A stretch of 64,000 bases of DNA from Gamsiella multidivaricata (taxonomy: Eukaryota > Mortierellomycota > Mortierellomycetes > Mortierellales > Mortierellaceae). The translations under genes and the position numbers were made by a program. Location of the stretch: positions 1 to 64,000 of the forward strand of contig NW_026251714.1 of NCBI RefSeq assembly GCF_025024155.1, read 5' to 3'. Positions 40,201-48,642 of this stretch are shown here, piece after piece (position 1 is the stretch's first letter; each line of letters opens with the position of its first letter). The notes beneath the pieces were generated by a model, which was not told where the DNA came from, searched no databases, and saw nothing but the letters and a program-made list of their open reading frames with translations.

Positions 40201-40890
40201 ACCAGATCGCCACCCTTCCACTCCTCATTTGCAAACACGTCCGTCTCTGTGCCAGTACCAGTACCAGTCTCTTGCCTGCCTATCAGGGGTCCTCGGCTTT
40301 TGCAGGCCTGCGATTATATTCGTCCGAGCACGAGCAGAGTCTCTTTATCTGCATCGATGCACTCGCCCTCTTTAGCGCATGCTCAGACTACACAGCATAC
40401 TGCTGGCTACTTTGCTGACAACCAAGCATTTCCTGCACGCAAGGCTAGTAACAGCCGTGCAAATCTGGATGCCATTCGACAATGCACAACACAGCCAGGG
40501 AATATACAGGGGGCTACTGCTCAACCCGTACTATCCACGCCACAACTTCCGTGCATGATGGACTCGGATGCAAAAACGTTTATTGAACCGTCAATGGAGA
40601 GAGGATTCAGGTCACACCAAGCAAGGGAGAACAAGACCGAAAGCAGTACTTGGCTCAACCGCTCTTTACAGAGGCTCCGATCACGACGTAGCATGGACGG
40701 AGCGAGGGACCGCGCGAGTAGCAGGAACGCGCACGGGCTTCAAGCGCGGCATAGTATGGACGACGATAGAAGGAGCGCCCAGGAGAAGCAGGGGATTGTC
40801 AAAGACGGACAGGTGGAAGAGGAAGAGGACGTGCCATTGGCGTTTGTGCGGAGAAGGATTTCAAGCGAAATGCAATGGTCAGCGATTTGA
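37222..40890 (+). CDS. Unrecognised 1222-residue Ser/Thr-rich protein, single exon
   Basis: One uninterrupted frame, unusual among intron-rich neighbours. It is mostly disordered: a basic Ser-rich N-terminus (TPSLPLIQAPSFRNKRGRKS; SSKKQQDISSSPKSRSKSSR), Ser/Thr/Asp runs (SSTSSDSSTSSTSSTES, about residues 455-475) and a Gln-rich amphipathic stretch QQQQFQMQLQRQLQRRLE (about 847-864). One ordered-looking block, about residues 580-650, reads LMLKRMAYIHTLKKLRERER, then RPFQHAVLLQLVLLQLRQGI and a Trp/Tyr-containing helix FYTSMWTAHFPAKWG. This is the likely conserved core. The C-terminus has repeated RRSMDGAR/RHSMDDDR motifs resembling basophilic kinase or 14-3-3 sites. A regulatory or scaffold role is only inferred. 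Confidence 0.8.
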   Translation: MPAIMSQNVIAPDRIKPKGPFSSGTQLPTPHASIESQRYHYDHSYTENNISSSNGYIRPIGNAIMTGSIPATDEDQSVLITTSSTAPSRRQRKTPSLPLIQAPSFRNKRGRKSKSTSSGSASLSVSAPSPSSLSTMETPLGHIRKWTSALSSSSKKQQDISSSPKSRSKSSRKSRAIGPISAPQPLIAPAPYACTPLPYSGALDTTEPATSYLALPTNPQALHMPTDSSNPSNYSSLSKNYRTTWKGRLFYPTGNEQDRQTSTNSNTEDVNEWSSQESDVDAYNPVATDRTEHRATIHNSSPLAQTILPSYREDITIDLAALMSPIDDAQFGLDSFGPFNITPKNKAGESTSVQATPTTAQSMLDILSATNAEDTSQCHQREQYDIYCNMDGKPEQKAGTEQGNISNSLESDVHDSTASPCERLESDLNTFESRTWTKGKDDSEQRTIWRRHIRASSTSSDSSTSSTSSTESFSSDSSDSSQTSPISGVSFFSSPPKTFAAATIESSTSSETALSTNTIKVPSSMMTMLPASNRREKETSYSFSTTSPVAPPSENPGSERTDTGFTRPSLPATGTTHANPKALMLKRMAYIHTLKKLRERERRPFQHAVLLQLVLLQLRQGITNNQCEEIGDFYTSMWTAHFPAKWGVSSLTAPGQCQSYVQQTLLQGLQRGQSENGLNQAKTTAPQSSKDAKTKRSFISSIQSRIQFSKASNGASVSSSVSSNVMEPVSDSGATSTSPAYYLSPPLASSCVNRANSTAFKDRFPLLRTPPYPLINLDEKDPFPLAPASHRTVSATTVSGGAPSICVGYGVDKDGQADLDQHEAVRPSPTIIIPKRTTGRKGLLYLQQQQFQMQLQRQLQRRLETSTILLASNECPGHQNLMAKEQDQAPLLAQLLGTRPRFATSTYTTVFSEDFGLVTKPLAEQSMKEPEVHPDTQVDGSWTFHLSTATLATGSSWSAPPSHNIHSAATHGHLSMFPAFSADGSTGPIRQSLTRSPPFHSSFANTSVSVPVPVPVSCLPIRGPRLLQACDYIRPSTSRVSLSASMHSPSLAHAQTTQHTAGYFADNQAFPARKASNSRANLDAIRQCTTQPGNIQGATAQPVLSTPQLPCMMDSDAKTFIEPSMERGFRSHQARENKTESSTWLNRSLQRLRSRRSMDGARDRASSRNAHGLQARHSMDDDRRSAQEKQGIVKDGQVEEEEDVPLAFVRRRISSEMQWSAI

Positions 40891-41269
40891 AGCAGAATCC
40901 AAGAGCACCGTACAGAGCCGTCTAGGTTGCCACTTAGTCCTTGTTATTTTTACCATTATCTTTGAGAAAAAGAAAATAATAGCGTCGTTGCTCTTGAAGG
41001 GTGGGCAACGGCGGGAAATGTTGCCTATACGCACCATGAACAAACGTCGGGCGCGCGTTGATATTGTTATCGATATTCCTAAGAGCTACTTTACAATGCG
41101 AAGGGCCTATGGTATGCGACCTCGTCTGAACTGGGTCGGGAAAGATATCTTAAATACCCCTTGCATTCTCGTGCGATGACGCTCTTTGGTCGGTATGCTA
41201 GCTACAATGAAGGATGCTCTCCTTGGTGCTCGGCAACCGCCGTTATTCTGGGTGTTAGTCTCTCTTTGT

Positions 41270-41300
<31 letters not shown>

Positions 41301-42144
41301 GGAAGATGCAGGAAAAATATTCATGCACTGTATGCACGACTGCATGTCTATCAGAAATGAAGGGGTTTTGCAGATAATACCAATGGCATTGTTGCATTTC
41401 ATTGCCCTTGCTTCATTTACCCCTGCGCTAAAAAAGAAGATTCGACCATCTTTTGCGCGAACGTTTGCATGGTTACGCTAAGAACGCTCTGCTGTATCAC
41501 CAATCAAGGATATGCTTTTCTAAGGGTCCTTTTTTTTCTTTTTTTTCTTTTGAGCGCTATTCAAAAGGCTACATGGGTAGAGCCTATATCTATTTTGCAA
41601 ACATACTTCCGTACTATCTTTCTTAGTGCTTGCTGTCTTTTAATGGCAGTATATTAGATTAAAAATGGAAGTGAGCTATGGTAGAGACGGAAACAGACAC
41701 GGACAGACAGAGCAAACGAATAGGGAGGGCGAAATTATAGATAGATTCTCGTAGGACAACCCCAGGGTCGCAGAACTATAGAGGATGGACACAAGAAAGC
41801 AAAGCGTGCGGTCAGTGGTTGTTGTATACGCGGTTTGTACAAACTAGGTTTGTCCACTCCTCTGCTCTGTGTAGATGCCATCCGCGTGGACTAATGGCAG
41901 CAACATCGAAATGTGGGAGTATATATCTCCTGTTTCCTTCTTGGTACTCGTCCACTTGTAGGCCCATCCATACGCCAGCGAAAATAAGGACAAGGCCAGG
42001 TACCCCACAGAGATAACAAGCCAATGCAACTTAAAGAACAGTCTGCAAGGGCAAGGGATGAGGAAAAAAAGGGGGGAGTTGGGGCTGAAGAGCCTGCAGA
42101 TAGGTCGCAATCAAGTGCAGGTCCTTACCAATAACAAGGAGCCT
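40891..42144. other. Intergenic region with long T tract
   Basis: Contains a T tract of about 30 nt (41271-41300) and the 3' regions of both flanking genes. A minus-strand frame at 41844-42040 (HWLVISVGYLALSLFSLAYG) resembles a transmembrane helix but could not be joined in frame to any neighbour. Confidence 0.4.
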
Positions 42145-43089
42145 TTAATGAGCAGCAGCGACGGCAGTCTCTTCGACTACATGCTCCGGAGCGATGGGTG
42201 TCGCCTCGATGACAGGAGCAACATCCTTGACCGAGGCTGAAGACGCGGTCTCCTCTGCTTCCTTGGGTTCGTCAGCGGTCTCTGTCGTCTCTGCAACCTC
42301 TGCAACCTCTGCAACCTCTGCAACCTCTGCAATAGGCGTGGATGTGCCTGCAGCGGACTTTTCCTTCTCCTTATCCGACTTGGGCGACTTCTTGAAAAAG
42401 TTGAAGGACAAACGCTTGCCGAGTTTTGCAGGACCAGACAACGGCTCTTCAGTGGCAAGCTCAGGGACAGTGAGCTTTCCATTTGTAGCAGGTTCAGTTG
42501 TTGCAGGAGCGACGGCAGTCTCTGCCTCAGTGGTTGTGGCAGCATCAGCAGGGGCAGCGATCTCCTCGGCGACGACAGCCTCTGTAGATGTCTCTGTCAC
42601 TGCCTCGCCCTCTACCTCTGCAGATGCCTCCTCTGAGGCAGTAGACGATTTAGCAGAGGCAACGGTAGCAGCAGCGGCAGAAGTTTCGGCATCGGCAGCG
42701 GGAGTAGCAGGAGCCTTCTCGGCCTTGGGCTTCTTGTCCGCCAACTTCTTGATGTTGTTTGTCAATTTTGCAATCCACGACTTTGACTTCTTGTCCGACC
42801 CTCCCGAGACTGGGGGGGAATCCGTGGCGACCTCGGTGGTTGTGACCTCCTCGGTGATTGTGGCCTCCTCGACGACGGCAGATTCTATGGGAGTATCATC
42901 CGCATCGAGGACAGGTGCATCTGAAGGTTCAACTTGGGTAGAGAACGTTGCCTCAGGTTCAGCGGCGGCCTCCTCAGTAGCGACAGCAGGAACCTCAGTT
43001 GTGGAGTGTTCCTCGGCAACGACAGGGGCTTCGGCATCGGCATTGGGTGCGGCGTGGGCCACAGCTTGGTGAACGGTAGTGTCGGTCAT
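42145..43089 (-). CDS. Unrecognised Ala/Glu/Thr-rich acidic disordered protein
   Basis: A single-exon frame of 314 residues starting MTDTTVHQAVAHAAPNADAE. More than half the residues are Ala, Glu, Thr, Val or Pro. Two basic islands stand out: SDKKSKSWIAKLTNNIKKLA (about residues 97-116) and GPAKLGKRLSFNFFKKSPKS (about 215-234), both amphipathic and possibly membrane- or partner-binding. A nine-base repeat near the C-terminus encodes EVA units (AEVAEVAEVAEVAE). No catalytic motif is seen. The opposite strand is also open for 292 codons, a consequence of GCN-rich codons and not evidence of a second gene. Confidence 0.75.
   Translation of the reverse strand: MTDTTVHQAVAHAAPNADAEAPVVAEEHSTTEVPAVATEEAAAEPEATFSTQVEPSDAPVLDADDTPIESAVVEEATITEEVTTTEVATDSPPVSGGSDKKSKSWIAKLTNNIKKLADKKPKAEKAPATPAADAETSAAAATVASAKSSTASEEASAEVEGEAVTETSTEAVVAEEIAAPADAATTTEAETAVAPATTEPATNGKLTVPELATEEPLSGPAKLGKRLSFNFFKKSPKSDKEKEKSAAGTSTPIAEVAEVAEVAEVAETTETADEPKEAEETASSASVKDVAPVIEATPIAPEHVVEETAVAAAH
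42289..42333 (-). repeat. Nine-base tandem repeat coding Glu-Val-Ala
   Basis: Five near-identical CTCTGCAAC units on the plus strand, in phase with the minus-strand gene, so copy-number change alters protein length without a frameshift. Confidence 0.85.
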
Positions 43090-43550
43090 TGTTGAGATGT
43101 TTTGGAGGGGAGTTGTTTCTGGAGTGAGAGGTGAGTTCGAGATTTTGCGATGGGGCGTGAAAGTTGGTGGATGTTAAGAGAATTAGGCGAGAGAGAAGAA
43201 AACAAAAAGATAAAAAGAGAAGAGATAGAAAGGAAGAGAGTAAGCAGTACCGGAGAAGTAAAGAGCGAAAAAAAAAAAAAAAAAAGGAGCGCGTGCATCG
43301 CTCGCGATGGGCTTATGCGTATTGTGGTTATGCTGCTGGTGCCATCCGTCAGTTGGACGGACAGATGCCTTTTACATTTTTAATTCTTGTCGCTCTCGCC
43401 TTGTCAACATGCATTTCCTTTTGCCTTCATTATTTTATTCTGCATTTCCTTGCATCGCAGCCGAACCTTAGGTCCATGATAGTGATTGCATTCATGACCT
43501 TTGCGGATGAGTGCTGTGTGCCTGAGCTGTCCAGTGGTGCCCAGTCATGG

Positions 43551-43905
43551 TCAAACGCGTAGCTCACTCAGCAGGTGCAGCCTGTCTTCTATTGGATATC
43601 CAAAATTATCGCAGAAAAGCTCAATATCCTAAAAATGAATTATGGCCTCTGCTGAACCCGTTAATCTTCGAAAAAAAAAAAAAAAAAAAAAAAAAACACC
43701 GCTGCGGTATACACGAAAATACCCAGGCTCCCACGCTATCAATGATGAGTCGAAAGGGCAGCTCTTCGGGTGCGCCTTGAAAGGACATGATCACGATGAC
43801 AGGGGTTTCCGGAGCGCGAGGGACAAAGAGAGGGCGGGAGGAAGGATACCCTTCCGCAGAGGAGGCAGTAATGACCACAGTAGGACCTCCTAATGGCGAG
43901 TTCAT
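43551..43905 (-). CDS. Predicted small two-exon gene, 86 residues, unknown
   Basis: Not recognised. Exon 1 (43723-43905) gives 61 codons starting MNSPLGGPTVVITASSAEGY and ending LPFRLIIDSVGAW at a gtattt donor. The intron (43629-43722, 94 nt) contains a T run of about 26 nt on the coding strand followed by catttttag. Exon 2 (43551-43628) continues in phase as DIELFCDNFGYPIEDRLHLL and ends SELRV, then TGA. Both junctions are phase 0 and both exons use normal codons, which is the main support. The start could lie upstream, since the frame stays open. The gene would be downstream of and parallel to RRP1. Confidence 0.45.
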
Positions 43906-45121
43906 CCAAGCGCACCCCGTTTCCCCCTTCAACTTTATTCTGTCTCCTGTTCGTTGTTGCTCTTTTGCTCTATATCCTCGCTCCTTCGCTCTGCAGCTCA
44001 CTCTCACGAATGCGTCTGACTACTGCTTCGGCTACAGGCGCGGTCATGCATTAACAAAAATAGTAAAAACGACGATGGATACATACTTTCCCCTGAGCCC
44101 GTCCTACTTCTCTAAACTCCTTCCTGGGTGGATTCCAAGAGGGGAAAGGAAAGGACGAAGGGGATGCAGCATGCACAACTAATCACCGTCTTTAACATAA
44201 ATAAACAACCCACGCACTCAGCCTTATCTCAGTCTCAAAAACGATTTCCTTCAGGCATGCTTCTGCGGCCAAAATAGAGAAGATAAGACAAAGAGGGTAT
44301 TCCCTCAATTATTTGGCTGGCCCATGGGCAGAGTAATAATAATAATTCGCTGTATAGTTATGCAAAGGAAAGAAAAATCAAGGAGTGAAGAGCCCAGTTA
44401 TCAGTCGAGGAGAGCAGGTTAGGTACGAGCCAAAAGACCTATGGAACACTAATACATGTTCGTAGCATCCCCCAGTTCAAGCTATGCATGTCATCAACGA
44501 CTAAAGGATAGAGTCCAGAGAGTTACCTCGTTGACGTCGTACTCCAAGATGTTCTGTACAGACTTTCCAGGATATCGGACTAGTATCAACGGACAAGAAC
44601 GAAGGAGATCTGTACATGCATTTCAAGGGGAAAGGAGGCTAACTCTATTTATATGAAATTACTGCAGACTGGTATTTATCGACGTGTTTGCTGTCCGAAA
44701 AGACCTTGATGGCTCAATATAGTCAGCGCACTAGCAAAGTATGATAAGTTTAATGGGCATTACTCGTGGATAAACGGTCGCGAGTTACTGCGCATACGGT
44801 CTGAGCTAGCAATGAAGTGTTCTTTGCGTAGAAACGGAAGACCACAGACGGTGAACAGGGCGTTTTGAGTTTGAAACGACCTGCTCACAATTTGGACGCA
44901 CATTGTTCACCAAATATGGAAGGAGGCATGTCGGGGTCATCATGCGAGCAAAAGTGTCCTCTACGACCGATCTTCTGCCACAGCGCGATGGGAAGTATAT
45001 AGAGTACAACAGTCTAGTTTATTATGTTCGAAATGCAAAAGCGAGAAAAGAAAAAAACAACAGCAAAGAATGACAGTGGATATGCAGGGTGGTGTCTCTT
45101 CCTAGTTTGTCGAGAGCTCTG
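43906..45121. other. Intergenic region downstream of RRP1
   Basis: No supported gene. Contains a TAATAATAAT stretch near 44335-44346 and scattered short frames. A minus-strand stretch around 44528-44570 reads GKSVQNILEYDVNE before a gtaact donor and may be a stray exon, but no partner exon was found. Confidence 0.3.
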
Positions 45122-46739
45122 TTACTCGTCAGCTTCATCGTCCTCGTCCTCGTCGTCCTCATCTCCATCCTCTACTTCCACACCCTCTCCATCAGAGCCA
45201 TCTTCCTCAAGCGGACAAAAGTCCTGGTATGCCAAGAAAAGCGCATAGACCTTGCGCCGGTTCTGTTCCACAGTTTCCTTATCGGCACCAATAGTAAACA
45301 GGCGTTCCTTGATTCCCATTAAATCATAATCAAATGTGGTGCTCTCTGCCTCTGCTTCTTCGCCGTCCATCTCCATCTCCATCTCCATCTCAGCCCTTGC
45401 CTTAGCCTCTTCTTCATCATCGTCTTCGTCATCCTCTGCCATATCTTCGTCGCCCTTTTCTTCCTCCCCATCTGCATCTTCATCTTCATCTTCGTCCTCG
45501 TCCTTGTCAAACACAGTGAGATCTGCATCATCCTCAAAATCCGAATCATCTCCTTCGCCAGCAGCTAAAAAATCATTAGCAAAGACAAAATAAATATTAG
45601 TACTGCAGTCATTGGTGTGTCGTAAAAGTATACAACATTTCTTCCCAGTTCTAGATTATCGTTCATCCTGCTTACCAGTCTTTTTCAAAATGGCCTCGAA
45701 AACCTCCTCTGCCACCATCTTGAACACCTTTCCGTTGATAGTATTTCCCAAAAGCTGAAACATGGGTTGAAGAACATGTGCTGTTGGTACTTCTCCTGAA
45801 TAAGCCACGTCGACGACTTTTTCCAATTCCTCCAGGTAGATTTCAATAAGGTGGTAGCGAATTCCATCAGGAACTTTTGGGCTTGTTGCGCTAGAAAATA
45901 ATAAAAAAGCAGAGCATCAAAGAGATTAATCCCTGGTTGATCGTGCTTCCCATCCAGAATGAAATGCTGGCAAAGCTCAAGGCTTACTTTAGTGGTCCAT
46001 TAACCATGACATTGTTGTATTCCTCGATCGTTTCCAGTTCCCATTCGTTCTCTTTGAGCATGCGGAAGGAATATGAGGTGAAGCGACGCAACAAAAAGTA
46101 GAACTTGTCAAGTCTAGGATAAAGATTGAGAGCAGAATACAGGTCAGCACAATCACACAAGACAGATCATGAGTACTCGAGATAAACCAAGTTGTCAACG
46201 TGTCGAAAACATACCTCAGACGGTCAATGCCGTGCCATTCGGCGCACATAGTCTCCCAAAACGTTGCAATGAAGGCCATCACAGATTCCCGGGGGACCTT
46301 GAGAATCAAGGACGATAATGTTTCGCTCAATTGCTGCTGGACGATCGGCTTATCGGACATCCATACGCCTATTTAATGAAGCAATGAAAATATCAGCCAA
46401 TGCTGAGGCCTCAATGCGCGCGTGGTCCCTGTAGTTCTGGAGGTCGAAAAGAGGCAGTAGACAACTTACAGTAAAAGAGACCCTTCCAGAGTTTCATGAG
46501 TTCCAAGTGTGTGAAATCATTCTTCTTTGAAATCCACTTTCCGAGGGCCTTGACCGCCTTATCTCTAGTCTTCTTGTCTAATAATCGATTGAGGAAAAGT
46601 TAAAGTGAGGGGAGTGTTAAGATAAAATGTGCTAGCATAGAAAGGCAAGGCGTGTCCTGATGTGGTGGCCGTACCATTGGCGGCAAGTTTCTTTCCGAAT
46701 GGGGATGAGGAGTCCTTTGCAGAGGCGATGACGACCATG
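45122..46739 (-). CDS. RRP1: RRP1/Nop52 family, 60S ribosomal subunit processing protein
   Basis: Rrp1 is a nucleolar factor needed for cleavage of 27S pre-rRNA during 60S assembly. The start MVVIASAKDSSSPFGKKLAA at 46739 leads to exons with KWISKKNDFTHLELMKLWKG and LFYCVWMSDKPIVQQQLSE, the signature of the Nop52 domain, then ETMCAEWHGIDRLRLDKFYF, RRFTSYSFRMLKENEWELET and NGPLNATSPKVPDGIRYHLI. The C-terminus is a long acidic region ([20 protein letters not shown]), followed by ERLFTIGADKETVEQNRRKV and YALFLAYQDFCPLEED. About six introns. It is divergent from RPS15 over 224 bp. Confidence 0.92.
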
Positions 46740-46963
46740 GTTACTCGAGGTGTGTTACTGTGGGGAAAAGGAGAAGGCAACGCTCTTTGACTACCGTGCC
46801 ATACAGCAGTAGGTAAGGCAAGGCTCCACAAAAAAAAAGAAAAATAAGAAAGGTAAACATTTACACGTGATTAAATTCAGAGAAAACAGTCCTTCAACGA
46901 GAGTTCGATATCAGGAGACGATGCTGGGTATACGTTTGCTCCTTCTTTCTGAATATTTCCAAA
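46740..46963. promoter_or_regulatory. Divergent promoter RRP1 / RPS15
   Basis: 224 bp between start codons. It contains GTAAACA (46853-46859, within the near-palindrome GTAAACATTTAC), a CACGTG E-box (46864-46869) and a pyrimidine-rich stretch (GCTCCTTCTTTCT) just before the RPS15 start. GTAAACA recurs in the RPL26/ESF1 promoter. Confidence 0.5.
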
Positions 46964-48174
46964 ATGGTGCGTGACCGCTACAGGGCATCCAGCTGGCCGT
47001 AGTGAACCGCTGGAAGGCATCCACCCATCCAACACACCATCGCCTATGAGCCATCGATCCATCTATCCATCAGTTGTGCTTCAGGATTTCAATATACCAG
47101 GAATGCAATAATCATTGGACAACAAAAAACATCTAGGCGAGCAGCGATGGGGATTAGTTATGGCTCAGAATCCGACTTGTCCTATAACTACAACTCGGCG
47201 ATGCAAAGCAACACCGCCTCTCATCAGTGCTCATGCAAGGAAAAAGTTATAAGGCTGCAGAAATCGCTGATAAAAAGCATCGCAAGGGCCGAGAAAGTCA
47301 TAGGCGAGGTTGATGAAGATCAGGAGCACTCGACCTGTCATTTAATCGACATCAACCATGAAACACAACAACATGAACTGGAAACAGATTGCGGGTCGAC
47401 TACTCCCTACGGCCTGTCAATGTCTTCGCTCCCTTCAAATGCTCTATCGGCTTTCAGCAACGTATGACTAGGCTGCTGCATAGTAACGCTATACTGAAGC
47501 TGATTAGAGGCAGGTTGGGGGGTTCGGTAGCAACAGGATATACTCCTTCCCAGGACTCTGGACTCATTGGAGATGGGGCGGCTTCTGTATATCATGACGC
47601 GACAACTTTTTCGACTGCGGCGTAGTAGCACTCTAGCTCTCTTTGAAGACAATACCGAACAGAAGGACTGCAACTTACGAAGACTCGACTGTTGGTTGGA
47701 TTTTCAATGCTTTCTTAGGCTGACGAACACCACGATGATGCTGCCACCGATGTGAAGAAGAAGAGAACGTTCCGCAAGTTCTCTTACCGCGGAATCGACC
47801 TCGACAAGCTCTTGGACCTCTCCTCGGAGCAGTTGATGGACCTCGTCAACGCCCGCCCTCGCAGACGTTTCCAGCGTGGTCTTAAGCGCAAGCCTATGGG
47901 TTTGATCAAGAAGCTCCGTCAGGCCAAGAAGGACGCTCCCGCCATGGAGAAGCCCGCTGTCGTCAAGACCCACCTCCGTAACATGATTGTCGTCCCCGAG
48001 ATGATTGGATCGGTTGTCGGTGTCTACAACGGAAAGACCTTCAACCAGGTCGAGATCAAGCCCGAGATGATCGGACACTACCTCGGAGAGTTCTCCATCA
48101 CCTACAAGCCCGTCAAGCACGGTCGTCCCGGTATCGGTGCCACCCACTCTTCCCGTTTCATTCCTCTCAAGTAA
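46964..48174 (+). CDS. RPS15: 40S ribosomal protein uS19 (S15)
   Basis: uS19 lies at the head of the 40S subunit near the decoding region. The main exon (47719-48174) encodes [20 protein letters not shown], then the conserved [56 protein letters not shown] and the C-terminus [18 protein letters not shown]. It lacks an ATG and needs a phase-0 start exon. The only ATG followed directly by GT upstream is 46964-46966 (AAAATG|gtgcgt), giving an exon of just ATG and a 752-nt intron. This start-codon-only exon is common in fungal ribosomal protein genes. The intron contains the small ORF at 47147-47625. RPS15 is convergent with RPL26. Confidence 0.9.
47147..47625 (+). CDS. Predicted small gene nested in the RPS15 intron, 128 residues
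   Basis: Not recognised. Exon 1 (47147-47461) encodes 105 residues starting [20 protein letters not shown], with a helical basic segment [20 protein letters not shown], a His/Glu-rich part and a Ser-rich end ([12 protein letters not shown]). It stops at a phase-0 gtatga donor. A 92-nt intron ends ccttcccag, and exon 2 (47554-47625) adds [20 protein letters not shown] then TAA-like end TAA/TAG (TAG at 47623). All of it lies inside the predicted 752-nt RPS15 intron on the same strand. Alternatives: an alternative RPS15 5' exon, or chance. The clean phase-0 splice and the codon pattern argue for coding. Confidence 0.45.
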
Positions 48175-48642
48175 AAGAACGGAAGATTTGTTTTTTCGAT
48201 TTTTTTATTTGCGGAAAAATAAAAAAACTCTTTGGTCCCAGCTACTTCCTCCTCTGTATCAATTATATCTAATGTTGTAATTGCAACGGCTCAACAACAG
48301 CATGAGATTTGTTCTTAAGCGTCTGAATGAACAACGCCAGCGTCATGGATCCGCTCACTTAGCGGTTTTAGAGAAGTATAAACGCGCCCTTGGCTGTGCT
48401 GCGAGAGTACGTATCACCCTAGGAGCCGTCGACGTGACATTTCGGCCCTGGAGGATGACCATTGCAGCGTCGATATTCTCCGTTCAAATCAACTCGCTTC
48501 GAAGCTTTTCCTTAGCACAACATAGCGAATAGATAGACCTGCGAATATGATACTCAGAAAACTTATGGATGAAGCTGAATTCGCTTTTATTCTGTCCATA
48601 CATTAACGCAAGATATGAAAGGGCGGCGAACAAACGAAATCT
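48175..48642. other. Convergent 3' region between RPS15 and RPL26
   Basis: Holds both 3' UTRs. Two overlapping coding-like pieces on the plus strand (MRFVLKRLNEQRQRHGSAHL at 48302 on, and ISALEDDHCSVDILRSNQLA around 48438-48500) are in different frames and no acceptable intron joins them, so they are not called as a gene. Confidence 0.35.

Noticed and set aside
41271..41300. Long T tract as possible retrotransposon tail
   Set aside because: No reverse-transcriptase coding sequence, no target duplication and similar tracts occur throughout, including in introns.
42194..43072. 292-codon plus-strand frame
   Set aside because: Antisense shadow of the Ala/Glu/Thr-rich gene caused by GCN-type codons.
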